NCBI RefSeq assembly: GCF_016587435.1
Contig: NZ_BNJJ01000010.1
Coordinates: forward strand, 124,001 to 188,000
Direction: 5' to 3'
DNA from: Dictyobacter formicarum
Lineage (GTDB): Bacteria; Chloroflexota; Ktedonobacteria; Ktedonobacterales; Ktedonobacteraceae
DNA: 64,000 nucleotides
Shown here: one piece after another, positions 17,463-25,655 of the stretch
How positions within the stretch are numbered: position 1 is the first letter of the stretch
Layout: each line of letters begins with the position of its first letter
The notes under the pieces: generated by a model
Told to the model about the DNA's origin: nothing
Seen by the model: the letters and a program-made list of their open reading frames with translations, nothing else
Databases searched by the model: none
Translations under genes and position numbers: made by a program

Positions 17463-18041
17463 ATGCCCAAACCATTACAATTTGTGCTGCTCGGCGTGGG
17501 TGTGCTGGCCTTGCTGGCGGTACTGGGGGAGCTCGCGTACTCCATCGCCGCTACCACGCATGGTAGCACGCCGGTCAAGGTCGTCAAGGTCAATGCTGGC
17601 CCCTATCCTTTAACGGTCAACCTGTATACCTATCCTGCCCATGCCAGTTACGCGCTGCCTTTCTCGATCGAGCCGCAGCAAGCCGTCAACGGCACCCTCT
17701 CCTATGATGTCTCGTCGGTGCCTGATCCCGGCGACGTAGCGGCCACCCCCGTACGCGCCGGCCTGAGCCCCGACGCGAAGATCCGCAATGGCATCCAGGG
17801 AACCGCCGAGATTACCGTCCAGGGTCTCTGGGACCTGGATATTATTGTCAATGGTCCGGCGGGCCGTGGCGAAGCCAGCGTGCCAATCGAAGCCACCGCC
17901 CCACCCCCTTTGCCAGAGTGGCTCGGCTGGACGATTGGTTTGATCCCTCTGTATGGCCTGATCATCTTCTTGCTCACGCAGCGTGGTCGTCGTCGCAACA
18001 AACCCGAGCAACCCACGCCGGCTACTGAACCCATATTGTAG
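17463..18041 (+). CDS. Membrane-anchored beta-sandwich protein (FixH/YtkA-like)
   Basis: 192 residues. An N-terminal hydrophobic anchor (LQFVLLGVGVLALLAVLGEL) is followed by a beta-rich domain (VNAGPYPLTVNLYTYPAHAS at 45-65, then GIQGTAEITVQGLWDLDIIV) and a C-terminal hydrophobic helix (LGWTIGLIPLYGLIIFLLTQ) ending in a basic RRGRRRNK-type tail. The domain order and the GLWDLDIIV strand resemble FixH/YtkA-like extracytoplasmic domains of copper and cytochrome oxidase loci. The domain should lie outside the membrane between two helices. Coupled to the upstream polytopic protein. Confidence 0.65.
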   Translation: MPKPLQFVLLGVGVLALLAVLGELAYSIAATTHGSTPVKVVKVNAGPYPLTVNLYTYPAHASYALPFSIEPQQAVNGTLSYDVSSVPDPGDVAATPVRAGLSPDAKIRNGIQGTAEITVQGLWDLDIIVNGPAGRGEASVPIEATAPPPLPEWLGWTIGLIPLYGLIIFLLTQRGRRRNKPEQPTPATEPIL

Positions 18042-18160
18042 GCGCGCCGGATTGCGGCACTTCATGTGAAGGCGCGTAGAATTTGATGTTTCGCACGGAG
18101 AGCAACGCGGCATACGCAAGGCCCAACACATTTCATTTAGGCGAGAAGGAACACGAAACC

Positions 18161-18374
18161 CGTAGGTGCGACCCTCGCGGTCGCTTGCCCCACCGTTTGT
18201 GGGGCCCCGTATCCCAGCGTTGAGGTCCCTTTTTGCCCATCACCTCGGCCCACACGGTGCCCAAAAGGAACCTTCCTTTTGGGCACCGTGTCACGCTACG
18301 AGCGGCCGAACGACGAGGGCACGGGGCCGCCACGCTGCGGCGGGCGGCAAGCGACCGCGAGGGTCGCACCTACG
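18161..18374. repeat. Composite hairpin element, copy 1 (perfect 29-bp terminal inverted repeats)
   Basis: The element begins CGTAGGTGCGACCCTCGCGG and ends in the exact reverse complement over 29 bp (18161-18189 and 18346-18374). Inside are CCCCACCGTTTGTGGGG near 18190 and a palindrome of CGGTGCCCAAAAGG near 18255-18290. The same internal blocks recur at 35304, 51510 and 60108. No open frame is credible inside. It looks like a MITE or a large bacterial interspersed palindrome. I could not recognise a target-site duplication. Confidence 0.75.
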
Positions 18375-18794
18375 AATTCGTTTCTTTTGGTGCTTTCGCT
18401 TCCTTTTCCGTTCTTAAATGTATTATCCGCAAGCATTCCGCAGATACAAAGCGCGCTCACTGTTGTTATGCATAAAGTTACAGGCGCTATCTAGCTGCTC
18501 GCGCTTTCTAAGTGGAAGAGGTAATAGGTATTGTGTTGTATAAAATATATTTCATGCAAACGATAAGCTAGAGGACTAAATTATCACATATTTTGTAAAA
18601 AGGGCATCTATTAGTAGAATGATATAAGGATGGGTTAGCCAGGGGAACTACAGACTGTGATTCGTACTCATGTTTTCAAGATGTTTCCCTTGCTCAGTTG
18701 TCAGGTGAGCCTGTCAGTGCAAACATGGCAAGCTCATCAATGGGTAGTTTGAAGAGGAAAAGTTTTAAAAAGCTGAAAGCTGAAAGGTTGACTA
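18375..18794. other. AT-rich gap before the first P450
   Basis: 420 bases with no gene. The AT-rich segment 18530-18620 is a likely promoter region. GAAAGG directly before 18795 is the P450 ribosome site. Confidence 0.4.
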
Positions 18795-19997
18795 ATGCAA
18801 CAACGGAATAAAAAAACAAGTCTCAAGACTCCTGTCGAGGCTCAACCGGATGAGATGAGGCAGGGATTTGGATGGTTCGCGCATATGAGAGCCAATTACC
18901 CTGTTGTCTATGATGAGCAGGGAGGTAGTTGGAATGTATTCTGCTATGAGGATGTGTATCAGATCATTACCGATCCTACCACCTTCTCCTCGGAGAATGT
19001 CCCAAATTTCTCCCATAACACCTTTCTGCGTGAGACAATTGTTGCCCTGGATCCACCCGCTCACCGCAGGCTGCGTTACCTGGCCAATCAGGCCTTTACC
19101 AGGGCCGCTATTACTCGCATCGCCAATAATGCTATTCCGTTAACACAAACATTGTTTGACCAGATGCGCGAGCAGAAGGAGATCGAGGTGGTCTCTGATT
19201 TCGCCTTCCCTTTAACGATGCGCGCGATTGCTGTCATGCTTTCTGTACCGGAGCAAGATTGGCATCTCGTCAGTAACTGGGCCAAAGGCACGGATGCGGA
19301 TACTCCACCGCGAACGCGTCAGGAATCTATTGAAGCCCAGAATCGTATGGGCCAGCAGATCTACGCTTACTTCACGGATCTGCTGGCCGAGCGCCGCCGC
19401 GAGCCACGTGAAGATCTTCTTTCCGACCTGGTCACCGCAGAAGTCAATGGCGACCGCCTGACCGACGATGAGATTCTGAAATTTTGCGTGTTGTTAGTGG
19501 TAGCCGGTCAGGAGACGGTGCAAAACCTTCTGGTTAACTCCCTCTATTGTTTTACCAGGTTTCCCTCATCGCTGGACTACCTTATGCAGCACCACGAAAG
19601 TATTCCCAGCGCGCTCGAAGAAGTGCTACGCTATCTGCCATCGTTCTGGATCAGTGTCCGCCGCACGACCACCGATACAGTGCTGAGGGGCCAGTCTATT
19701 CCTGCTAACACCATTGTTCAGGCCTGGAACGCTTCCGCCAACCGCGATAGCGCGTACTTTTCCAATCCGGATCATTTCGATATTCTACGTGACCCCAATC
19801 GTCATCTGACCTTTGGCCATGGTATTCACTTTTGCGTGGGAGCTCCACTGGCGCGCCTGGAAGCACGTATCATATTCTCGATGATGTTTAACCAATTCAA
19901 AAGTATACAGCGTATGTCAAACGACTCGCTCAACATGGGCTCGGGTCCCATATATCATATCGATGCATTGTCTCTCAGATTTGACGCGCGCGACTAA
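18795..19997 (+). CDS. Cytochrome P450 (bacterial class I)
   Basis: 400 residues, no membrane anchor. The heme-binding loop is FGHGIHFCVGAPLARLEA with the cysteine ligand at Cys347. The I-helix oxygen-activation segment is VVAGQETVQNL (AGxET) and the K-helix is ALEEVLRYLP (ExxR). GAPLARLEA is standard for soluble bacterial P450s of the CYP107/CYP109-like groups, which need ferredoxin partners; none is present here. A second P450 lies at 21281-22468, with a LysE exporter between. The substrate is unknown. A 26-bp perfect hairpin follows the gene. Confidence 0.92.
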   Translation: MQQRNKKTSLKTPVEAQPDEMRQGFGWFAHMRANYPVVYDEQGGSWNVFCYEDVYQIITDPTTFSSENVPNFSHNTFLRETIVALDPPAHRRLRYLANQAFTRAAITRIANNAIPLTQTLFDQMREQKEIEVVSDFAFPLTMRAIAVMLSVPEQDWHLVSNWAKGTDADTPPRTRQESIEAQNRMGQQIYAYFTDLLAERRREPREDLLSDLVTAEVNGDRLTDDEILKFCVLLVVAGQETVQNLLVNSLYCFTRFPSSLDYLMQHHESIPSALEEVLRYLPSFWISVRRTTTDTVLRGQSIPANTIVQAWNASANRDSAYFSNPDHFDILRDPNRHLTFGHGIHFCVGAPLARLEARIIFSMMFNQFKSIQRMSNDSLNMGSGPIYHIDALSLRFDARD

Positions 19998-20100
19998 CCA
20001 TGCTGCGTTTGCTGCTTAAAGCCAAAAGTTGTAGATAATTGTCAGACAATGTGGTCAGTGCTGGTGCGGTTCCCATTTGAAGTCCATCTGGCATAACTTT

Positions 20101-20161
20101 GACAAGCAGAAAAGACACGCACTCAGGTATTGTTGCTGAGTGCGTGTCTTTTCTGCTTGTC
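20101..20161. terminator. Very long perfect hairpin between convergent genes
   Basis: 26-bp perfect arms (GACAAGCAGAAAAGACACGC... and its reverse complement) around a 9-base loop at 20127-20135. It lies between the convergent P450 and lysE-like genes. Purine-rich arms give a TTTTCTGCTTGTC tail in one direction. A bidirectional terminator is most likely; the arms are far longer than a terminator needs. Confidence 0.7.
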
Positions 20162-20217
20162 AGCGGCTTACATGCCTGGTGGTGGCTGTGGATATCCGCT
20201 TGCTTTTTACAGCATGC

Positions 20218-20859
20218 TTACTGGCGCTTCAGCAGGGCCAGGCGCACCCCGAGGCCGATGAAGATGCCGCCGCTCAGCCAATTTAATAGTGTTGTTGCAC
20301 GCGCGTTGCGTTTGAGCCAGCTGCCGAACGTGCTGGCCAGCAGTGCTACCACACTATTGATCAGTGTGCCCGAAATATTGAAGAGCGTACCTAGCAGGAT
20401 CAATTGCAGCGGGATCGGCCCACGGGCGGGATCGGTAAACTGGGGCAGGAAGGCCAGAAAGAAGAGAGCCACCTTTGGATTGAGCACGTTCGTGATAACT
20501 CCCTGGAGAAAGATACGCCAGAGGCTTGCTGGCTTAACGGTTGGTGTAATCAAAGTATGGCGCGAAGTGAGCAGGGTGCGCAGACCCAGATAGATCAGAT
20601 AGGCGGCGCCAGCATACTTGATAAAATCGTAGACCAGTGGCACTGCCGTCAGTAAACTGGCCAGGCCAAGCGCCACGATGCCGGTCTGGATCAGACATCC
20701 TACCGCGATTCCCAGGGCCGAAACGATGCCCGCCAACCGACCCATACCCGCACTGCGAGTCAAGACATAGAGCATGTCGGGGCCGGGGGCAATATTTATC
20801 GTCCACGAGGCCGCCAGAAATAACGGTAGTATGCTCAATGGTAGCATAGTGATCATCAC
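20218..20859 (-). CDS. LysE/RhtB-family amino-acid exporter
   Basis: 213 residues with six hydrophobic segments. It opens with the LysE signature INIAPGPDMLYVLTRS (family form xPGPxxxxxxxxS) and continues with GRLAGIVSALGIAVGC, as in RhtB/LeuE proteins. LNPKVALFFLAFLPQF, the second signature, is also present. These proteins export amino acids or small amides across the inner membrane. The gene lies convergent to the first P450 and divergent from the second one. Two start codons 12 bases apart are possible. Confidence 0.88.
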   Translation of the reverse strand: MMITMLPLSILPLFLAASWTINIAPGPDMLYVLTRSAGMGRLAGIVSALGIAVGCLIQTGIVALGLASLLTAVPLVYDFIKYAGAAYLIYLGLRTLLTSRHTLITPTVKPASLWRIFLQGVITNVLNPKVALFFLAFLPQFTDPARGPIPLQLILLGTLFNISGTLINSVVALLASTFGSWLKRNARATTLLNWLSGGIFIGLGVRLALLKRQ

Positions 20860-20944
20860 TTTCTACTAGAGAGCGTCTGGTCGCCATGATCATGGTATTC
20901 ACGTTATGTGCCAGCCTGGGGGCGCTGACGCCCCTCAATCTCTT

Positions 20945-20998
20945 TTTTTATATTGGTGCAAAATATGCGCTTTGCGCATATTTTGCACCAATATAAAA
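20945..20998. repeat. Long perfect hairpin, TTGGTGCAA type
   Basis: TTTTATATTGGTGCAAAATA and the reverse complement face each other around a GCGCTTTGCGC centre. The same centre and TTGGTGCAA/TTGCACCAA shoulders recur at 37550-37606 with a different spacer. It lies upstream of both the lysE-like gene and the second P450. Confidence 0.65.
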
Positions 20999-21084
20999 AC
21001 CTCTTTTGAGCTCCGCAGGAGCGTAGTGTGAGGCAGAGAGACCACGATGGGTGTGGGAGTCAGATGCTCTCTTACATATATGCA

Positions 21085-21121
21085 TATATTACTTTATTTT
21101 AGATAAAAATAAAGTAATATA
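21085..21121. promoter_or_regulatory. AT-rich inverted repeat before the second P450
   Basis: TATATTACTTTATTTT pairs with AAAATAAAGTAATATA around a short loop. It sits 160 bases before the P450 start and could be an operator or the foot of a promoter. Confidence 0.4.
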
Positions 21122-21280
21122 CAATGGCTATTTCAGCAGGCATATTCGTAGAGCGCATGTTGACGTTTGACACTGCGATGTGCGTACATATCTATGTGTG
21201 TCATTGTGTATGCAGTTATTTCTGGCCATTCGAAGAAAATCTGTCGCAGGGAAATCCTGTTGATACGAAAGGCTGAAACG

Positions 21281-22468
21281 ATGCGTTCTTTGATCCTACC
21301 TGCTTCATTGCATGGTACGCAAGAAATATTTGCCTGGTTCCAATACAGTCGTGCAGTTGATCCGGTGATGTATGAGCCAACCACTAATAAGTGGCATGTC
21401 TTCGGCTACCGGGACGCTGTACAGGTTTTGAACGATGCGGCCAGTTTCTCGTCGGCATTGGAGCGTGGCGGTCCGATCGGGACGGCCCTGCTGGCCTCAA
21501 CGATGATTGCGCAGGACCCGCCCGAGCATCAGTGGCTGCGCGCGCTGGTGTCGCAGGTATTTACCGAGCAGACGTTTACCCGGTTGGCGCCAAGGATCAG
21601 GGTGATTGCGCAGAATTTACTGGACATAGTGCGATCGGCTGGCTATATGGATGCCATTCAAGATTTCGCCTATCCGCTGCCGATGACGATCATCAGTGAA
21701 CTGCTGGGTATTCCGCTCGAGCAACGGCCGGCCTTTCGGCGCTGGTCCGATTGTATGTTCTTTCGCCAGCAGGAGCGTTCCGAGAGTCAGAGCGAGCAGG
21801 ATGAACCATACCAGCAGGCGCTGGCTGCCCGGCAGGCAATGAGTGAAAGCCTGCTGCGACTGCTCCAGCAGCGGCGGCAGAAGCCGCGGGATGATTTGAT
21901 CAGCCAGCTCCTGGTTGCTGAGGTCGATGGGAAGCGGCTGAGCGAGCAACAGCTGGTGGGGGTCTGCTTCCTGTTCTGGGCTGCCGGTCATGAGACGGCC
22001 GTCAACCTGCTGGGCAACGCCGTGCTCTGCCTGGATGATCATCCTGAGGAAGCCGAACGACTGCGACACGATTTCGCTTTGCTGCCCGGGGCTATCGAAG
22101 AGATCCTGCGCTATAGTCCACCCCTGCTAGGCGTGACCCGCTGCACTACTAGAGAGGTCGTCGTAGGTGGGAAGCACATCGAGGCCGGTCAGCACATTCG
22201 CGTCTGGATCGCCTCGGCCAATCGCGATGCCGAGATTTTTTTTCGTCCCGATCGCTTTAATATCGAGCGCGACCCCAATCCTCATCTCACCTTCGGGCAG
22301 GGCATACACAATTGTTTAGGCGCGCCCCTGGCCCGGCTAGAGGTGAGTATCGCCCTGCCGCTGCTGTTACACCAGCTGCCTGCCCTGCGGCGGGTGTGCA
22401 GAGTACCACTGCAATGGGTAGAAGGGGGCACCGTCTACGGTGTCAGGCACCTGCCGCTCGAATTCTGA
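21281..22468 (+). CDS. Cytochrome P450, second paralogue
   Basis: 395 residues from the ATG that follows GAAAGG; an in-frame extension to 21167 lacks a ribosome site. Heme loop FGQGIHNCLGAPLARLEV with Cys345, I-helix FWAAGHETAVNL (AGHET) and K-helix AIEEILRYSP. It shares the class and the APLARLE segment with the P450 at 18795 but is clearly diverged, so an old paralogue or a second acquisition. No redox partner gene is near. The minus-strand membrane protein at 22499 is convergent with it. Confidence 0.9.
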   Translation: MRSLILPASLHGTQEIFAWFQYSRAVDPVMYEPTTNKWHVFGYRDAVQVLNDAASFSSALERGGPIGTALLASTMIAQDPPEHQWLRALVSQVFTEQTFTRLAPRIRVIAQNLLDIVRSAGYMDAIQDFAYPLPMTIISELLGIPLEQRPAFRRWSDCMFFRQQERSESQSEQDEPYQQALAARQAMSESLLRLLQQRRQKPRDDLISQLLVAEVDGKRLSEQQLVGVCFLFWAAGHETAVNLLGNAVLCLDDHPEEAERLRHDFALLPGAIEEILRYSPPLLGVTRCTTREVVVGGKHIEAGQHIRVWIASANRDAEIFFRPDRFNIERDPNPHLTFGQGIHNCLGAPLARLEVSIALPLLLHQLPALRRVCRVPLQWVEGGTVYGVRHLPLEF

Positions 22469-22498
22469 GGCGAGCCGCATCGTCGGCACAATGGCTGA

Positions 22499-23068
22499 TT
22501 AACTGTGCTTGGGAATGCCCGGAATATCGTGTTGCGCGGCATCATAGATGCAACTATAGCGCGAGGTTTTGCCGCGCCCAAGCAGGCCGCCCAGGGCACC
22601 AATCAACAAGCCAATTATCATAGAAAGGGCGAAGCCACCCAGGCCCGATATCGTGACGGCCCCCAGCAGAAACTGATCGGCGGTAGTGGGCATCGGTTGA
22701 TTGAGTCGCCTGGACGCATCCTCCAGCACCGCGCGCCCCACTTGTCGAAACGTATCGATATTGACCGTTGCCAGCGCGTACGCCCCGATCAGGCTAATGA
22801 GAGCACTGATGATCGCGGTCCACAGGCCCGCAAAGGCGCCGGTACCCACACGACCAGTGCTCTGGGCTGCCTGAAAGCCAGCCAGGAAATAGAAGAAGAA
22901 AGCGAGAAGTATCCCCACCAGACTCAGGGGCAACGTCAAAGCTGGCTGATGGAGATTGGTAATCAGTAGCCCCAGGACGATCTGGATAGCTCCTTGTATA
23001 AGTCCAAATAAGAAGCCATGCCCCAGAGCTGGACTGCCTTTACTGTTGACAAGTGTACCTTCGACCAT
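22499..23068 (-). CDS. Hypothetical four-helix membrane protein
   Basis: 189 residues. Four hydrophobic segments alternate with short polar loops: FLFGLIQGAIQIVLGLLI, LPLSLVGILLAFFFYFLAGF, AFAGLWTAIISALISLIGAY and GGFALSMIIGLLIGALGGLLG, the last ending in the glycine-zipper pattern GxxxG. A soluble loop of 30 residues (TFRQVGRAVLEDASRRLNQP) separates helices 3 and 4. No family is recognised. The position next to the second P450 is convergent, so no operon is implied. Confidence 0.7.
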   Translation of the reverse strand: MVEGTLVNSKGSPALGHGFLFGLIQGAIQIVLGLLITNLHQPALTLPLSLVGILLAFFFYFLAGFQAAQSTGRVGTGAFAGLWTAIISALISLIGAYALATVNIDTFRQVGRAVLEDASRRLNQPMPTTADQFLLGAVTISGLGGFALSMIIGLLIGALGGLLGRGKTSRYSCIYDAAQHDIPGIPKHS

Positions 23069-23613
23069 AACGGCTGACTCCCTTTCATGTGAAGGAATTG
23101 TTCAGTGCTGCATGGAGCTACCTGCATCAACCAACACGGCGCAAGGGGCATGCTGGTTTCACCATACATAGCAGTTCGAAATGAATAATCAATAGTACCT
23201 TTGACTGGAGAGATGATATTTGTGCTGCCTGGTTGTTATAGTTTACGATCAGATTGAGCGCTGTAGGTGTCCCTAAAGGTAGCAGGCCGATGCACTGAAC
23301 TTAGAAGTTGTGGCCCTTTAAGGATAACATATTTAACCCTAATCCAGCCTACTTGTAATCCCTCTGCGAGCGAGAAACTTCGGAAACGGCATGCTTACTG
23401 CCCGGTTAAGTGCAATATCTGCCGCAATTTGCGGTACGCGATGGAGTCTCTTAGTCATGACGAAAGAAATTACCTTTCCAAAATGGATCCATACTACCTC
23501 CAAAAATGACCCTGGAAGAGGTCCTCTTTCTAGAGTATGCTTCTCTTGTCAAGTACCTGGTAGTTTGCGTGAATGTTGAGCCAAAATCCTAACATTCGCG
23601 CTAAAAAGTGTTC

Positions 23614-23750
23614 AACATTCGGTTCTTACACACTCTCGGTGATAAGTACATCAATAATAGGAGGATCTTATAGGTATCGTGCTCGAAAAAAAGAGAGCAC
23701 TCGTCCAGATAAGCTCATCTTTCACCGAGAGTGTGTAAGAACCAACATTC
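23614..23750. mobile_element. MITE with 22-bp perfect inverted ends and 7-bp target duplication
   Basis: The element 23621-23743 (123 bp) has exact 22-bp terminal inverted repeats beginning GGTTCTTACACACTCTCGGT. On each side stands AACATTC (23614-23620 and 23744-23750), a target-site duplication. The inside (79 bases) has no gene. Ends starting with GG and a 7-8 bp duplication are in the range of ISL3-type elements, but this family call is tentative. Intact ends and duplication indicate a recent insertion. The rest of the gap 23069-23916 holds no gene. Confidence 0.82.
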
Positions 23751-23797
23751 ATCGACATTACCAAGTGGCGGTTGTATGCATAAAAAATTTCAAGAAA

Positions 23798-23837
23798 GTT
23801 TGAGGTTTTACAAATAGAATCTCAAACTTTAGTTTGA
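23798..23837 (+). promoter_or_regulatory. Paired palindromes upstream of the GvpA-kinase gene
   Basis: AAGTTTGAG and CTCAAACTT (about 23796-23829) form one inverted repeat and TCAAACT-TT-AGTTTGA (23822-23837) is a second perfect 16-bp palindrome overlapping it. They lie 80-120 bases before the kinase start and share the half-site CAAACT, so a dimeric regulator could bind there. A mutually exclusive hairpin pair is the alternative. Confidence 0.45.
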
Positions 23838-23916
23838 ACAACACATCAGGTCTAGTGTAGATAAAAAGAATTAGACACTTAAAAAGTTATATGCTTATGT
23901 GGTAGAGGAGGAAAAG

Positions 23917-24963
23917 ATGCCGGTAGAAAAAGTTGGAGCAACATCCAGTCTGGTAGACGTACTTGATCGCATTCTTGATAAAGGGATCGTCATCGATGCC
24001 TGGGTCAGGGTCTCGTTAATAGGTATTGAAATTCTGACTATTGAAGCCAGGGTCGTCGCTGCATCTGTCGAAACCTATCTCAAATATGCTGAAGCCGTCG
24101 GTTTAGTCGCCTCTGCGCCAGAATCAGGCACAGCGGCCCGCGTGCATGCGCAGATGATGGCTGACGAAGCCAGGGAGGCGCAGCACAAGCTAGAGGACTT
24201 TATTGGATTGGTCAGCCATGAACTGAAAACTCCACTGGCAGGGACCCAGGGCAGCGTACAACTGGCGAAGCGTAAATTGTATCGCTATGAGTCCGATCCC
24301 TCCCAACCTGAGCAGCAGGAGCGCAATAACCAGATCATCAGGTCTGTCTTGCAAGCGCTGGCCAACGCGCATGATCAGACCACCGTCCAGACCCGGCTGG
24401 TAAACGATTTGCTGGACGCCTCGCGTATCCATGGACAAAAGTTGCGCCTGCTACAGAAGCCATGTGAGCTAAACCAGATTGTACGCCAGGCGGTCGAAAA
24501 CCTGCGCACTATCGCTCCCAATCGGGTTATTGAGCTGGATGAAGACGAAGATAAGCGGCTGATTGTGTGTGTCGATGCGGACCGCATCGGGCAGGTAATT
24601 GCCAACTATCTCTCTAATGCCTTGAAGTATTCCCCGGCCGATCGGCCGGTGTTTGTGCGTCTGGAACAGGATGGTGAAAAGGTCAAACTACTGGTGCGCG
24701 ACGAGGGCCCCGGCCTGCCCGCAGCAGAACAAAAGCACATCTGGACCCGCTTCTACCGCGTCTCCGGCATCCATAGCCAGCAAAATTCAGGCGTACCTCA
24801 CGTCAGCCTGGGTGTCGGCCTGCACATCTGCAAAGGAATCATTGAGCAGCATCACGGCGAGGTCGGCGTTGACAGCAGTCTTGGCGAGGGCTCGACCTTC
24901 TGGTTCACCCTGCCGCTGCACGCATTCTTGCAGCCAACCGTCGAAACAGCGTTTCCTCTTTGA
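23917..24963 (+). CDS. GvpA gas-vesicle domain fused to a histidine kinase
   Basis: 348 residues. The ATG follows AGAGGAGGAAAAG, with GGAGG 5 bases before it; a GTG 18 bases upstream is less likely. Residues 1-63 are a near-canonical GvpA ([20 protein letters not shown] at 10-29, [20 protein letters not shown] at 32-51, [12 protein letters not shown] at 52-63), the main shell protein of gas vesicles, with the alpha-beta-beta-alpha order complete. A linker (64-90, helical and acidic) leads into a HisKA domain with [12 protein letters not shown] and phospho-acceptor His101. The HATPase domain has the N-box [11 protein letters not shown] near 230-240, G1 DEGPGLP at 262-268 and G2 [10 protein letters not shown] near 299. 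It has no transmembrane helix or PAS/GAF domain, so the GvpA part takes the sensor position. No response regulator and no other gvp gene is in the window. A strong terminator follows. Confidence 0.9.
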   Translation: MPVEKVGATSSLVDVLDRILDKGIVIDAWVRVSLIGIEILTIEARVVAASVETYLKYAEAVGLVASAPESGTAARVHAQMMADEAREAQHKLEDFIGLVSHELKTPLAGTQGSVQLAKRKLYRYESDPSQPEQQERNNQIIRSVLQALANAHDQTTVQTRLVNDLLDASRIHGQKLRLLQKPCELNQIVRQAVENLRTIAPNRVIELDEDEDKRLIVCVDADRIGQVIANYLSNALKYSPADRPVFVRLEQDGEKVKLLVRDEGPGLPAAEQKHIWTRFYRVSGIHSQQNSGVPHVSLGVGLHICKGIIEQHHGEVGVDSSLGEGSTFWFTLPLHAFLQPTVETAFPL

Positions 24964-24991
24964 TCTGATTTTCTTATAGCTTATCATCGAA

Positions 24992-25037
24992 AACAGCAGC
25001 GGCCCCGTTCAATACGACGAACGGGGCCGCTGCTGTT
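24992..25037. terminator. Strong terminator hairpin after the GvpA-kinase gene
   Basis: 19-bp perfect arms (AACAGCAGCGGCCCCGTTC and its complement) with an 8-base loop. It is 30 bases after the stop codon. The T run after the stem is short. Confidence 0.7.
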
Positions 25038-25119
25038 AATGTCGCTTTTGCCTGAGGTCGTGTGGTGTGATAATATATTTATGTGGATGTTGCAGAGTTA
25101 AAAGGAACGGAAGTTATAG

Positions 25120-25545
25120 ATGACGAAGGAGTGTCTCTTTTGTGCAATTGTGGCTGGAACGGAGCCGGCCAGCCTGGTGTACCAGGATGAGATAGTATCG
25201 GCCTTTCTGACCATTGGTCCTGTCAATCCGGGCCATTTGCTGGTGATTCCCAACCAGCACGCGGCTTTTCTGTCCGACATGGATGAGGAGACGGGGGCCC
25301 ATCTCTTTACCATCAGCACGCGGCTGGCCAGGGTTTTGCGTCAGTCGGGTTTGCGCTGCGAGGGCATCAACCTCTTTCTGGCCGATAGGGAGGCCGCCTT
25401 TCAAGAGATCTTTCATGTCCATATGCATGTCTTCCCACGCTTCAGCGGGGACAACTTTACGATCAGCGCCGATTGGAGCGTCAAGCCCTCACGCGCAGAG
25501 CTGGATCGTATCGCGCTCCAGATTCGTCAGGGCGCTGTAAAGTAG
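25120..25545 (+). CDS. HIT-family nucleotide hydrolase
   Basis: 141 residues, which is normal for the HIT fold. The histidine triad is His99-Val-His101-Met-His103 in FHVHMHVFPRF; the middle histidine forms the nucleotidyl intermediate. The N-terminal CLFCAI pair at Cys5/Cys8 resembles the zinc-binding start of many bacterial HIT proteins (usual spacing CxxC). The gene begins about 80 bases after the terminator of the kinase, so it is its own unit. Such enzymes hydrolyse adenosine 5'-phosphoramidate or dinucleoside polyphosphates, substrate not determined here. Confidence 0.9.
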   Translation: MTKECLFCAIVAGTEPASLVYQDEIVSAFLTIGPVNPGHLLVIPNQHAAFLSDMDEETGAHLFTISTRLARVLRQSGLRCEGINLFLADREAAFQEIFHVHMHVFPRFSGDNFTISADWSVKPSRAELDRIALQIRQGAVK

Positions 25546-25655
25546 AAACAGCTGCTTTATATATAGAGGCATCGTTGGTGCGCTGATAGTATATAGTATC
25601 AGTGTGAGGAAGCGAGCGCAGGTGCTTGATTCTAGTGTAGAAGGTAGGTATCCCT

